Below, piece by piece: positions 4,785 through 12,430 of a stretch of 13,997 nucleotides of DNA (the first letter of the stretch is position 1; the number at the start of each line of letters is the position of its first letter). This stretch comes from Actinomycetes bacterium (GTDB taxonomy: Bacteria > Actinomycetota > Actinomycetes > Streptosporangiales > Streptosporangiaceae): the NCBI GenBank assembly GCA_025964635.1, contig JAOPYP010000479.1, positions 1-13,997 on the forward strand, given 5' to 3'. Position numbers and translations under genes: made by a program. The notes beneath the pieces were generated by a model that worked only from the letters and a program-made list of their open reading frames with translations, ran no database searches and had not been told where the DNA came from.

Positions 4785-7493
4785 GTGGACCCGGAACAGC
4801 CCTCGCCGCGCGAGCGCGAGGTCCTGGAGCTACTCGGCGAGCACCTCACGCACGAGGAGATCGGCCAGCGCCTGTTCATCTCGGTCCGGACGGTCGAGAG
4901 CCATGTCGCATCGCTGCGGCGCAAGCTCGGCCGGCCCGATCACCGTGCGCTGGTCCGGCACGCCGCCGCCGCGCGGGCCGCGGCGCCGGGCCCGGCGGTC
5001 CTGCCCGCTCCGCTGACGTCGTTCGTCGGGCGTGAGACCGAGCTCGGGGCGCTGAACGCGGCGCTTCAGGAGGCCCGGCTGGTCAGTGCGGTCGGGCCCG
5101 GCGGGGTCGGCAAGACGCGGCTCGCCCTGGCCGGCGCGACGGCGCTCACCGGCGCGTACCCGGGTGGCGTCCGCTGGGCCGATCTGGTGCCGGTCACCGA
5201 GCCGGCCCGCCTGGCCGACGCCGTCGCGCAGGCGTGCGACGCGGCGGTGTCGAGCCGCCGCGGACCCGTTGAGGCGCTTATCGCGGCGCTCCGCGGGCGG
5301 CCGGCGCTGCTGGTGCTCGACAACGCTGAGCATCTGGTCAACGCCGTGGCCGTGCTCGCCGAGCGGCTCGTCTCATCCTGCCCGCAGCTCACGATCCTGG
5401 TCACCAGCCGGGCCCGCCTGGCCCTGCCGTTCGAGCGCGTGGTGCAGGTCCCCGGCCTCGACCCAGCCGGGGACGCGACGGCCCTGTTCGCCGAGCGGGC
5501 CGCCGCCGCGGGCAGCCCGGTCCCCACGCAGGCCGAGCGGAAGCGGATCAGTGCCATGTGCGAGACGCTCGGCGGCCTGCCGCTCGCCGTCGAGCTCGCC
5601 GCCGTGCGGATGCCCACGCTCGGCCTGGACGGGGTCGAGCGCGGCCTGGCCGACCAGTCCAGCCTGCTCCAGAGCGGGGCACGTCTGCACCAGAGACACC
5701 GCTCCATGAGCGAGACGATCGACTGGAGCGTCGCCCTCATCGACCCCGCCGCCGCCACAGCGCTGCGGCGCCTCGGGGTCCTGGTCGCACCGTTCGACGC
5801 CGTCGCGGCCGTCGCGGTCGCCGCGTTCCCGCCCCTCTCGGCCGGCGACGTGCGGGCCGCGCTCGTGCAGCTGGCCGAGCACAACCTCCTGGCCACCGCC
5901 CCGGGTGGCGCGGTCCTGCACCACCGGATGCTCGAGCCCATCCGCCAGTACGGGCTGGCCCGGATGACGGCCAGCGACCGGCCGGCCTACGCACAGCACC
6001 TCGCGTGGTGCCTGCGGGGAGCGGAGGCAGCACTCGCCAGCGATCGCGGCGGCGATGGCGTCCGGATGATCGCCGGCGACGCGCGTGCCGCGCTGGCCTG
6101 GGCGGCCCGCCCGGAGCACCCGCCCGCGACGGCGCGCCCCCCGGCCGGAGCGCACCAGCTGGCCCGGCGATTCGGGCTGCTGCTGTACCGGGACGGCATT
6201 ATCCGGGAAGCGCAGGAGCGCCTGGAGCAGGCCGCGGCGTTCACCGCCGACGGAACCGAGGCGGCCGCCGATCTCGCCCGCGCCGCCGCGGTCGCCAAGT
6301 GCCGCGTGGCCGGTGAGGACGCCCTGCGCCTGGAACTGGCCGCGGCCCGCCGTGCCACCCACCCCCGCGACCAGGCCCGGGCGCTGGGCCGGGCGGCGGA
6401 ACTGCTGAACCGTTTCCCCGGCATGTTCGCCGAGCCCAGCGCGCAGTCCGCGGACGGGCTCCTCCGGCACGCGGGCCAGCTGGCGGCCGGTGATCCGCAC
6501 GCCGCCGCGGTCATCGCCGTGGCGACAGCCAGCTACGCGGCCGCCTCCGGCGCGCCCACTCTGGCCAGCGCGCAGGCCGCGCTCGACGCCGCCCGGTCCG
6601 TGCCGGACGCGGTGCTGGAAAGTGGCGCCCTGGACGCGCTCATCGCCGCGAGCATTTTCCACGGTGACGTAGTCGAGGCGCACCGGCTCGCCCAGCTGCG
6701 GCTCGCCCGGCTGCCTTCATGGCGTGACGATCCCGCCGCCGGTCTCGAGCTCAAGGACGCGCTGCACGTGGCGACGTTCTGCGCGCTCGGCGCCGGTGAC
6801 CTCGCGACGGCCCAGGACACGGCCCGCCGCCAGCACGAGCTGCCATTCCTGCGCGAACGGCGCGACCTGGCCGACGACGAACTGATGGCTCCCGCCGCGC
6901 TGGCCGGCCGCTGGGACGAGGTCCTCGCCGCGGGCCAGCGGTTCGCCGAGGACTGGGCCGCGGCTGGCCGGCCCGCCGCACCCGGCCGGGGCCTGGCCCC
7001 CGCCGCCGTCGCGCTGGCCCACGGCCTGCGCGGCGAACACGAGGAGCGCCAGCACTGGCTGCGGATCCTGGCCCAGGTCCGGGGCGTCCCCGGCGCTGGC
7101 GGCTCGCGCGGATCGGGCTATGGCGAATTGTTCGAGGCCCTGGTGAACCTGCACGAGGATGACCCGCAGGCCGCACTGGGTGTGCTGGCCGCCGGCCAGC
7201 GCACCGGGCTCTACCCGCTCGTCTTCACCCAGTGGATCGCCGCCGTCCAGGCCGAGGCGGCCGTCCTGGCGGACGCGCCGGACGCCGGAACGCTGCTCGG
7301 CCAGGCCCACTCCGCGAGCGCCGGCAACCCGATGGCCACCGCCATTACCCGCCGGGCCGCCGGGCTGCGCTCCGCGGACCACGCGGCCGTCGAGGCCGCC
7401 GCCGGCGAGTTCGCCATCGCCGGATCCGGCTACCAGCAGGACAGGACGCGCACCCTCGCCCAGCGCCTGGCCGCCCGGGTACAGCCTCCCTGA
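4785..7493 (+). CDS. Large transcriptional regulator: N-terminal LuxR HTH, NB-ARC-like ATPase, helical repeat C-terminus
   Basis: A 902-residue cytoplasmic regulator. Residues 6-60 form a LuxR/GerE helix-turn-helix (SPREREVLELL, then HEEIGQRLFISVRTVESHV). After an Ala/Pro linker, PLTSFVGRETEL (76-87) opens a STAND-type ATPase, with Walker A GPGGVGKT at 104-111, Walker B ALLVLDN at 174-180, the sensor segment LVTSRAR at 205-211 and GLPLAVELA at 264-272. The rest is Ala/Arg-rich helical sequence resembling TPR-like repeats, which usually sense a ligand or partner. In classical LAL regulators such as MalT the LuxR domain is C-terminal. Here it is at the extreme N-terminus, and the C-terminus shows no second HTH. 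The GTG start has no clear ribosome site, so the mRNA may be leaderless or weakly translated. Methyltransferase control is inferred from divergence only. Confidence 0.88.
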   Translation: MDPEQPSPREREVLELLGEHLTHEEIGQRLFISVRTVESHVASLRRKLGRPDHRALVRHAAAARAAAPGPAVLPAPLTSFVGRETELGALNAALQEARLVSAVGPGGVGKTRLALAGATALTGAYPGGVRWADLVPVTEPARLADAVAQACDAAVSSRRGPVEALIAALRGRPALLVLDNAEHLVNAVAVLAERLVSSCPQLTILVTSRARLALPFERVVQVPGLDPAGDATALFAERAAAAGSPVPTQAERKRISAMCETLGGLPLAVELAAVRMPTLGLDGVERGLADQSSLLQSGARLHQRHRSMSETIDWSVALIDPAAATALRRLGVLVAPFDAVAAVAVAAFPPLSAGDVRAALVQLAEHNLLATAPGGAVLHHRMLEPIRQYGLARMTASDRPAYAQHLAWCLRGAEAALASDRGGDGVRMIAGDARAALAWAARPEHPPATARPPAGAHQLARRFGLLLYRDGIIREAQERLEQAAAFTADGTEAAADLARAAAVAKCRVAGEDALRLELAAARRATHPRDQARALGRAAELLNRFPGMFAEPSAQSADGLLRHAGQLAAGDPHAAAVIAVATASYAAASGAPTLASAQAALDAARSVPDAVLESGALDALIAASIFHGDVVEAHRLAQLRLARLPSWRDDPAAGLELKDALHVATFCALGAGDLATAQDTARRQHELPFLRERRDLADDELMAPAALAGRWDEVLAAGQRFAEDWAAAGRPAAPGRGLAPAAVALAHGLRGEHEERQHWLRILAQVRGVPGAGGSRGSGYGELFEALVNLHEDDPQAALGVLAAGQRTGLYPLVFTQWIAAVQAEAAVLADAPDAGTLLGQAHSASAGNPMATAITRRAAGLRSADHAAVEAAAGEFAIAGSGYQQDRTRTLAQRLAARVQPP

Positions 7494-7538
7494 TCTGCCG
7501 TCTCCAGGGTGGCTCAGGGACATCCCGGCCCGGGCGAG

Positions 7539-8237
7539 TCAGGCGCCGGGAGTTCCCGGTGCATCCATCGGCCGGGCGGCGAGGACGGCGAGGTGCAAGG
7601 CGACCAGCATGTCTTCCAGGTCGGGCATGGTGTGGATCTGGCCGCGCCCGACCTGCGCGCGGACCAGTTCAGCCGTGGCGCCGGCCAGCGCGTAGTAGGC
7701 CTGGCCGGGAACGGCTGGCCACGCCGGGTGGTCACGGCGTGCGCGTTCGTGCCAGGCCCGGTCCAGCTGCGCGAACTTGTGCAGCGCGGCCTCGATCCGC
7801 TGCACGGCCCGGGGCCCGGCGGCTGGCATGTCGACGTAGAACGCGCGGGCAAAGGCAGGCTCCCCGGCCAGGAACCCCAGGAAGGCCGCGATACTCGCCC
7901 GCAACGCCGCTTCGGCGCTGGTCCCGGCGGGCAGCCGCCGGGCCGCGTCGGCTACCCGGTCGAGCATCTGGTGGCCTCCCTCGCGGGTGGCAGCCAGGAA
8001 GCAGTCCTCCTTGTCGGCGAAGTGGACGTAGAAGGCGGCCTTCGAGACGCGGGCGCCCCGCACGATGTCGGCCACCGTGAGATCGGCGAATCCGGTCCGG
8101 GCCACCGCGGCGATGACCGCGCGCAGCAGGCGCTCGCGCTGCGCCGCGTGGACCGCCTCGGTCGGCAGCCCGCTGCGCCCGCGGGGCAGGCCAGGCTCGC
8201 CCTCATGCGTGCGACTGAGTGCGCCCTCTTGTCTCAT
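7539..8237 (-). CDS. TetR family transcriptional regulator
   Basis: A repressor-type regulator of 232 residues from ATG 8237. A 20-residue disordered N-terminus precedes the TetR_N domain: QRERLLRAVIAAVARTGFAD, then LTVADIVRGARVSKAAFYVHF with KEDCF, the standard helix-turn-helix signature. The C-terminal half is an all-helical ligand-binding and dimerisation domain. Of two in-frame ATGs, 8246 has AGGAG only one base away, whereas 8237 places the same AGGAG ten bases upstream, so 8237 is preferred. It is divergent from the 158-residue/MFS operon, with a 24-bp palindrome between the starts. Repression of its own gene and of the exporter, relieved by a transported compound, is the expected arrangement. 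The stop lies 45 bp from that of the convergent LuxR-type gene. Confidence 0.92.
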   Translation of the reverse strand: MRQEGALSRTHEGEPGLPRGRSGLPTEAVHAAQRERLLRAVIAAVARTGFADLTVADIVRGARVSKAAFYVHFADKEDCFLAATREGGHQMLDRVADAARRLPAGTSAEAALRASIAAFLGFLAGEPAFARAFYVDMPAAGPRAVQRIEAALHKFAQLDRAWHERARRDHPAWPAVPGQAYYALAGATAELVRAQVGRGQIHTMPDLEDMLVALHLAVLAARPMDAPGTPGA

Positions 8238-8268
8238 GGCGGACATGCTCCTAAACTACTGGAGCGTA

Positions 8269-8292
8269 CATAAGTACGCGATCGTACTTATG
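8269..8292. promoter_or_regulatory. 24-bp palindrome, probable TetR operator between divergent genes
   Basis: Perfect 10-bp arms CATAAGTACG (8269-8278) and CGTACTTATG (8283-8292) flank CGAT. The site is A/T-richer than its surroundings, 31 bp from the TetR start and 48 bp from the start of the 158-residue gene. Its size and symmetry fit a TetR-dimer operator. TATG-containing hexamers at both arm ends (TATGCT rightward, TATGTA leftward) could be -10 elements of the two divergent promoters, which the bound repressor would cover. Confidence 0.75.
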
Positions 8293-8340
8293 CTACCCCG
8301 CACCAGCGACGAGGAATCTCGCCGAGCAGAGAAGGCCGCC

Positions 8341-8817
8341 ATGAGCGCGCGTAATGGCCCCCGGTTAACGCCTGACGCCCCGGCTTTCCCCGGTCTCCTG
8401 ACGCCGTCCAGCACGATCGTGGACATCCTGCTCGCACCCGGGCCGTCCGGCACGGTCGTCTACGACTACGGCCTCCTCCACACGGGCGAACCGCGGACCC
8501 TGCACTGCCCGTCCGGGCGCACCGACCGGGCCCAGTGCGCTGAGGACGCGATCGTCGCCCACCTCGCCGGCGCACCCGTGGGAACGCAGGCCGCGATCCT
8601 CGCCCGGGGCATGGCGAACGACGGCACGATCGGGCCCGCCTCTCTCTACGCCCTGGCCGAGCGCGGCGAGGACAGCGTGATGTGGCCCACCCACCGCGGC
8701 AGCCACGCGCTAGGGAACGGTGCGGTCGGGGACGCCCGCACCGACAGCTCGGCCCAGCCCACCAGGACTGGACGGCCTCAGGATCCAGGATCGACGACGA
8801 TTGCGAGGACCGAATGA
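8341..8817 (+). CDS. Hypothetical protein (158 aa), first gene of TetR-controlled exporter operon
   Basis: I do not recognise this protein. The reading frame is supported by consistently G/C third positions from about 8420 to 8710, by AAGG six bases before the ATG, and by its TGA overlapping the ATG of the transporter (ATGA). The core has a STIVDILLAPGP segment (about residues 28-39), TVVYDYGLLHTGEPRTLHC (about 42-60), an AEDAIVAHLAG helix and QAAILARGMANDGTIGPASL. The last 30 residues are low-complexity Ser/Thr/Pro/Gly-rich with poorer codon bias. No signal peptide or membrane segment is visible. Soluble and probably alpha/beta is all that can be said. It may modify or bind the compound exported by the transporter. 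The C-terminal tail could be decayed or simply disordered. Confidence 0.6.
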   Translation: MSARNGPRLTPDAPAFPGLLTPSSTIVDILLAPGPSGTVVYDYGLLHTGEPRTLHCPSGRTDRAQCAEDAIVAHLAGAPVGTQAAILARGMANDGTIGPASLYALAERGEDSVMWPTHRGSHALGNGAVGDARTDSSAQPTRTGRPQDPGSTTIARTE

Positions 8818-10694
8818 GTGCCACCGCTACCGATTTGGCCCCTAGCCCCCGCGGGAGAGCGGAATGGCTGTGGCGCCGCCAGCTCGATACCTACCCCAGC
8901 ACCGGGCGCCGCGTTCTCTACCTGGCCATCACGGTGCTGGCCACGGTCACGCTGTACTACGAGCTGTACGTCGGCGGCGCGGTGGCGACGTTGCTGCTGA
9001 CCAACCTGCACATGAGCTTCGCCTTCTACGTGGTGATCCTGGCTTTCGGCAACCTGATCGGGGCCTTTGGCTCACTGTTCGCCGGGCTCAGCGACCGCTG
9101 GGGCCGCGCCAACCTGGTGGTCGGCGGGCTGCTGCTCACCGGCGTGTTCACCGCCTTCATCATCCCGGCCGCGACCAGCAAATGGGTGTTCGGCATCGAG
9201 TTCTTCGTGGTCGGCCTGATCGAGGGCGTCTGCCTGGTCGCCACCCCGGCCCTGATCCGCGACTTCTCCCCCCAGGTCGGCCGGGCCACGGCCATGGGCT
9301 TCTGGACCACCGGGCCCGTGCTGGGCAGCCTGATCGTCGCGGTGGTGGGCAGCGCCACCATCCCCGCCGTGGTGCATGACCCCAGGTTCTGGACTCACGA
9401 ATTCCGTATCTGCGGCATCGTGGGGCTCATCGTGTTCGTCATCGCCCTGGTCGGGCTCCGCGAACTGGCTCCGCAGCTCCGCGACCAGCTGATGGTGACG
9501 ATGCGCGACCGGGCGCTGATCGAGGCCCGGGCCAAGGGGATCGACGTCGAGGCCGCCCTGCGCCATCCGTTCCGCCAGCTGCTCAAGCCCGACGTGGTGA
9601 TCTCCGCGTTCGCCGTGTCGGTGATGCTGCTCATCTACTACACGGCCGTCGGGTTCAGCGTCATCTACCTGACCACCGTGTTCGGCTTCTCGGTCAAGGA
9701 CGCCAACGGGCTCGGCAACTGGAACTGGGGCTTCAACCTCATCGCGGTCGTCCTGATCGGCGTGATCTCCGACCGGTTCCGGGTCCGGAAGCCGTTCATG
9801 GTGATCGGCGCAGTCGTGGCCGCCGTGATGACCGTTATCTACCTGCTGCAGGCAGGCCACCATCCGAGCTACTACACGCTGGCGATCATCCTGGCGCTGG
9901 GAGCGTTCTTCCTGGGTGTCGCCTACGCACCCTGGATGGCCAGCTTCACCGAGTCCGTCGAGGCCCGCAATCCCGCGCTCACCGCCACCGGGCTGGCGAT
10001 CTGGGGCTGGATCCTCCGGATCGTGGTCTTCATCTCGTTCCTGATCATCCCGGTCATGATCAACTCGGTCACCCCGCTGATCAACTACGGATCCACCGTG
10101 TCGGCGTACGCGACCCAGTACAAGAGTGAGATCGCGTTTGCGCAGAGCCACCCGCAGATCGTCGCCACCGCCACGACGTACAAGACGCAGCTGGCCAACG
10201 CGCAGAAGTTCGCGCCTGAACTGGCGGTGATCCAGGCGAATCCAGCCCTGTTCGCCAAGCTGGCCACCTACCCGAACCCGGCCGCGATCCCGCCGAAACT
10301 GGCCGCCCAGGCCGTCGCCGCCGCAGGCGGGGGCGCCAAGGGGACCGGCATCCTCACCACGATCGCCGCCAACGGCGCGGCCATCCGGGGTGTCATCGCC
10401 GTGGCGCCCAAGCTGGCGGCCGTGGCGCCCTACGCGGCCCAGCTGACGGCGCTGTCCAAGGTCCCGCCGCCGGTGTTCACGTACCTCAAGGCCCACGGCG
10501 CCGCCGTCCAGAAGGCCGCCGCCGAGTCTCCCGGCCAGTGGAAGTCCTGGTACTGGGTGTGCGTCGGCGGCATCATCTTCTTCCTGGCCAGCATCCCGCT
10601 CCTGCGCGGCCGCTGGAAGCCGTCCAGCGCCCGCCGGGACGAGGAGGAGCACGAGGCGATGGTGGAAGCCGAACTGGCCAAGCTCAAGACCTGA
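8814..10694 (+). CDS. MFS transporter with long extracytoplasmic loop
   Basis: A 626-residue integral membrane protein of the major facilitator superfamily. The first helix is near 33-58. Motif A is at about 86-99 (GSLFAGLSDRWGRA), between helices 2 and 3. A cytoplasmic linker rich in charged residues (about 216-260) separates the two halves, and the second motif-A-like segment is VISDRFRVRKP (317-327). Helices continue to about residue 418. An unusual stretch of about 155 Ala/Gln/Pro-rich residues (421-577) follows, and only then the last helix (579-597, WYWVCVGGIIFFLASIPLL). The charged C-terminal tail ends in KLKT. I recall this loop layout from other actinobacterial MFS proteins. The start at 8814 overlaps the upstream stop (ATGA) and has GAGGA nearby. 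The substrate is unknown; TetR control suggests efflux of a small molecule. Confidence 0.92.
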   Translation: MSATATDLAPSPRGRAEWLWRRQLDTYPSTGRRVLYLAITVLATVTLYYELYVGGAVATLLLTNLHMSFAFYVVILAFGNLIGAFGSLFAGLSDRWGRANLVVGGLLLTGVFTAFIIPAATSKWVFGIEFFVVGLIEGVCLVATPALIRDFSPQVGRATAMGFWTTGPVLGSLIVAVVGSATIPAVVHDPRFWTHEFRICGIVGLIVFVIALVGLRELAPQLRDQLMVTMRDRALIEARAKGIDVEAALRHPFRQLLKPDVVISAFAVSVMLLIYYTAVGFSVIYLTTVFGFSVKDANGLGNWNWGFNLIAVVLIGVISDRFRVRKPFMVIGAVVAAVMTVIYLLQAGHHPSYYTLAIILALGAFFLGVAYAPWMASFTESVEARNPALTATGLAIWGWILRIVVFISFLIIPVMINSVTPLINYGSTVSAYATQYKSEIAFAQSHPQIVATATTYKTQLANAQKFAPELAVIQANPALFAKLATYPNPAAIPPKLAAQAVAAAGGGAKGTGILTTIAANGAAIRGVIAVAPKLAAVAPYAAQLTALSKVPPPVFTYLKAHGAAVQKAAAESPGQWKSWYWVCVGGIIFFLASIPLLRGRWKPSSARRDEEEHEAMVEAELAKLKT

Positions 10695-10701
10695 GCGGGT
10701 A

Positions 10702-10739
10702 CCAGCGCACGCCGGTGTCCGGATGCCGGCGTGCGCTGG
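10702..10739 (+). terminator. Intrinsic hairpin after the MFS gene
   Basis: Perfect 14-bp arms CCAGCGCACGCCGG (10702-10715) and CCGGCGTGCGCTGG (10726-10739) enclose a 10-base loop, starting eight bases after the transporter stop codon. No U-run follows. It probably ends the 158-residue/MFS transcript and may also act on the leftward transcript from the topoisomerase operon. Confidence 0.82.
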
Positions 10740-10795
10740 CGGGCGCGCGCCGATGCGGTGAGCGGCGGGCCGGGCCAGCGGTGCGCAGGCCGGCG

Positions 10796-10840
10796 CCGGT
10801 CAGTGGAACACCGGTCAGGTGAATACCGGTCAGTGGCGGC
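10796..10840. repeat. 15-bp tandem repeat (three units) at the end of the 117-aa gene
   Basis: Three exact copies of CCGGTCAG begin at 10796, 10811 and 10826, giving a 15-bp period with partly conserved spacers. On the minus strand each unit begins with TGACCGG, and the first TGA is the stop codon of the 117-residue gene. The next two TGAs are therefore in the same frame, making three tandem in-frame stops. Confidence 0.7.
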
Positions 10841-11183
10841 CCTTGTCCATCATCTCGCGGAGCCGGATGGTCGCGTCCTCGATGTCGAGGTGCTTGTTCC
10901 GGCCCGCCCGCACCTCGGCGGACAGCACCCCGCAGCGGTGCACCCTGGCGAAGTCGCCATACGGGTACTTGTAGCGGGCCTTGGTGTGCTCGGACGCCTC
11001 GTCGTCGATGCCGAGGTGCCAGTTCTCGAATTCATCCCAGCCGTGGCTTTCGATGAAGTCGTTTTCCTGGCGGGTCGATGGCTGGTGCTCACTCCAGTCG
11101 TCCCGCTGATCCAGCACCACGTTCCCGTTCTTGACCTGGTCCTGCGCGAACGCGTAGGAGCCCTGGTTCAGCCTCGTCGTCAT
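10830..11183 (-). CDS. Conserved actinobacterial protein of unknown function (117 aa), coupled to topoisomerase IB
   Basis: A small soluble, charged protein. The sequence runs TRLNQGSYAFAQDQVKNGNVV, then DDWSEHQPSTRQENDFIESH (about 28-47), then GWDEFENWHLGIDDEA, then ARYKYPYGDFARVHRCGVLSAE (about 69-90), and ends in a DIEDATIRLREMM helix. The strongly patterned aromatic and acidic residues and the KYPYGDF..VHRCGV segment match a hypothetical protein I remember as widespread in actinobacteria and some proteobacteria, without a known function. Only one Cys is present. The ATG has GGGAG seven bases upstream and overlaps the topoisomerase stop as ATGA, so both are made from one transcript. The context suggests a role linked to DNA topology or to a stress regulon, but this is inference only. 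Confidence 0.82.
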   Translation of the reverse strand: MTTRLNQGSYAFAQDQVKNGNVVLDQRDDWSEHQPSTRQENDFIESHGWDEFENWHLGIDDEASEHTKARYKYPYGDFARVHRCGVLSAEVRAGRNKHLDIEDATIRLREMMDKGRH

Positions 11184-12295
11184 GCGCTTCTCCCATGAGC
11201 CGCAATCAGTTGGTGATTGTCATCTGCCCGGGGTTCCCCGGCGGGCACGACACCGTCGCCGCAGGAGGCCAGCAGCGCCGCGATCGCGGTTTCGGTCTCC
11301 GCGGGCGCCGGGAGTCCGGCCGGCTGCGCGGGGATCCCGGGCAGTTCTCCCTCCGACTCGTAGTGAGTGACGAGCCGGGGATCGATGTACGACGCCCGGG
11401 CGACCGCCGGGGTGTCTCCAAGCGCGCGCGCCACCTCGCGGACGCTGGCCGCGATGACGCGCTTGCGACCCGCCGGGGTGCCCGGCGGGCCCGCGTTCGC
11501 CAGCACCAGCGCCATGAGCACGGTGGCGTTCCAGGTCCGGAATTCCTTGGCCGTGAAGTGGCCGCCGGAGTGCGTGGCTATGTAGTTGCCCACCTCGCGG
11601 GAGTGGAGCTTGTGCCAGCCGCCGCCGTCCTCGTAGCAGAACAGGGCCTCCTCGCCGTTGTCGCTGCGGGCCAGGGCCCGGACGGTGGGCTGGACCACCC
11701 GGTCCGTGACCACGATGGTCCGGTGCTTGCCCGCCTTCGCGATGTAGTCGAACAGGATGCCGTCCCGCGTCAGCCGCACGTGCCGCTTCTCGAGCGTCGT
11801 GACGCCGTAGTGATGGTCCAGTTCGGCGTACCGCTCGCCGCCGATGCGGAACAGGCCGAGGTCGATCAGCCGGACCACCCCGGCCAGGACCCGGTCCCGG
11901 GTCAGGCCCCGGCGTCTCAGATCCTGCTGGGCCGCCGTCCGCAGCGCTGGCAGTGCGCTGGCGAACCGGATCATGTGCGCGAACTTCTGCGCGTCACGCT
12001 GCTCACGCCAGAGCCGGTGGTAGATGTACTGCAGCCGCGCCCGGCTGTCCACGCCGGTGGCCTGGATGTGGCCCAGCGGATCCGGCGAGATCCAGACGTT
12101 CTCCCAGGCCGGCGGGATCCTGAGCGCGCGGATGCGCTCCACCGTCTGCTCGTCGGTGACCTCCGCGCCCGACGGGCCGAGATACCGGAACCCCTCTGGG
12201 CTCCGGGCACGCGTGAGGCCGGGACCGTGCGGGTCGCCGCGCACCAGCCCGGACACCGCGGCCGCCAGCGACGACCCATCGAGACTCATGGTCAC
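11180..12295 (-). CDS. DNA topoisomerase IB (poxvirus-type bacterial enzyme)
   Basis: A 371-residue type IB topoisomerase, which relaxes supercoils through a 3'-phosphotyrosyl nick and needs no ATP. The N-terminal small domain carries RIPPAWENVWISPDPLGHIQ (about 60-79) and QATGVDSRARLQYIYH. The catalytic domain has the expected residues: R150 in LFRIGGERYA, lysines in AKAGK (186-190), R253 in FTAKEFRTW (247-255), and the nucleophile Y303 in ARASYIDPR (299-307), preceded by ALGDTPAV. The histidine of the viral enzyme's active site is not obvious in this last segment. The C-terminal 60 residues are a disordered Ala/Pro tail. The start is GTG 12295 (AGG four bases upstream) or ATG 12289. Bacterial TopIB is an accessory enzyme; topoisomerase I and gyrase are expected elsewhere. 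It is the first gene of a two-gene leftward unit. Confidence 0.92.
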   Translation of the reverse strand: MTMSLDGSSLAAAVSGLVRGDPHGPGLTRARSPEGFRYLGPSGAEVTDEQTVERIRALRIPPAWENVWISPDPLGHIQATGVDSRARLQYIYHRLWREQRDAQKFAHMIRFASALPALRTAAQQDLRRRGLTRDRVLAGVVRLIDLGLFRIGGERYAELDHHYGVTTLEKRHVRLTRDGILFDYIAKAGKHRTIVVTDRVVQPTVRALARSDNGEEALFCYEDGGGWHKLHSREVGNYIATHSGGHFTAKEFRTWNATVLMALVLANAGPPGTPAGRKRVIAASVREVARALGDTPAVARASYIDPRLVTHYESEGELPGIPAQPAGLPAPAETETAIAALLASCGDGVVPAGEPRADDNHQLIAAHGRSA

Positions 12296-12430
12296 CGAGC
12301 CTATGCGGCGCCCCTCCGGCCGCAGATCAGCAGACCTGGTAACAAAGTGCTCCCGCCCTTGATTCAGGAGTCAACTTTTCAGCCCGTCACGTCGTGCAAT
12401 AACTATGTGGGAACTGCTGCGTGGTGTGTG
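12296..12430. promoter_or_regulatory. Divergent intergenic region of topoisomerase IB and sigma factor genes
   Basis: This 135-bp stretch must hold the promoters of both units. It contains an A/T-richer core (12340-12410) and a near-perfect dyad, TTGATTC (12359-12365) with GAGTCAA (12368-12374), one mismatch. TTGACT read leftward from 12374 could serve as a -35 element, but no convincing -10 follows at normal spacing. I cannot place promoters with confidence. Confidence 0.35.

Noticed and set aside
5373..6683. Minus-strand open frame of 436 codons within the LuxR-ATPase gene
   Set aside because: It is a shadow of the plus-strand gene, which shows HTH, Walker A and Walker B in order. No motif is seen in the shadow.
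6717..7523. Minus-strand open frame of 268 codons at the end of the LuxR-ATPase gene
   Set aside because: Gly/Ala-rich shadow with no ribosome site and no recognisable fold.
7543..7562. Inverted repeat GCGCCGGGA/TCCCGGTGC as terminator of the LuxR-ATPase gene
   Set aside because: The loop is only two bases and the stem lies within the last TetR codons, so it is too tight and ambiguous to call a terminator.
8365..8706. Minus-strand open frame of 113 codons opposite the 158-aa gene
   Set aside because: Its third codon positions fall on the plus frame's first positions and show weaker G/C preference. The plus frame has better bias, a ribosome site and ATGA coupling.
9072..10652. Minus-strand open frame of 526 codons antisense to the MFS gene
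   Set aside because: Composition is Asp/His/Gly/Arg-rich without domain motifs, as expected opposite a GC-rich membrane protein gene. The plus strand has clear MFS motifs.
11195..12430. Long upstream extension of the sigma-factor frame
   Set aside because: The frame is open by chance opposite topoisomerase IB. The sigma domain starts right after ATG 12431 and family length fits 187 aa.
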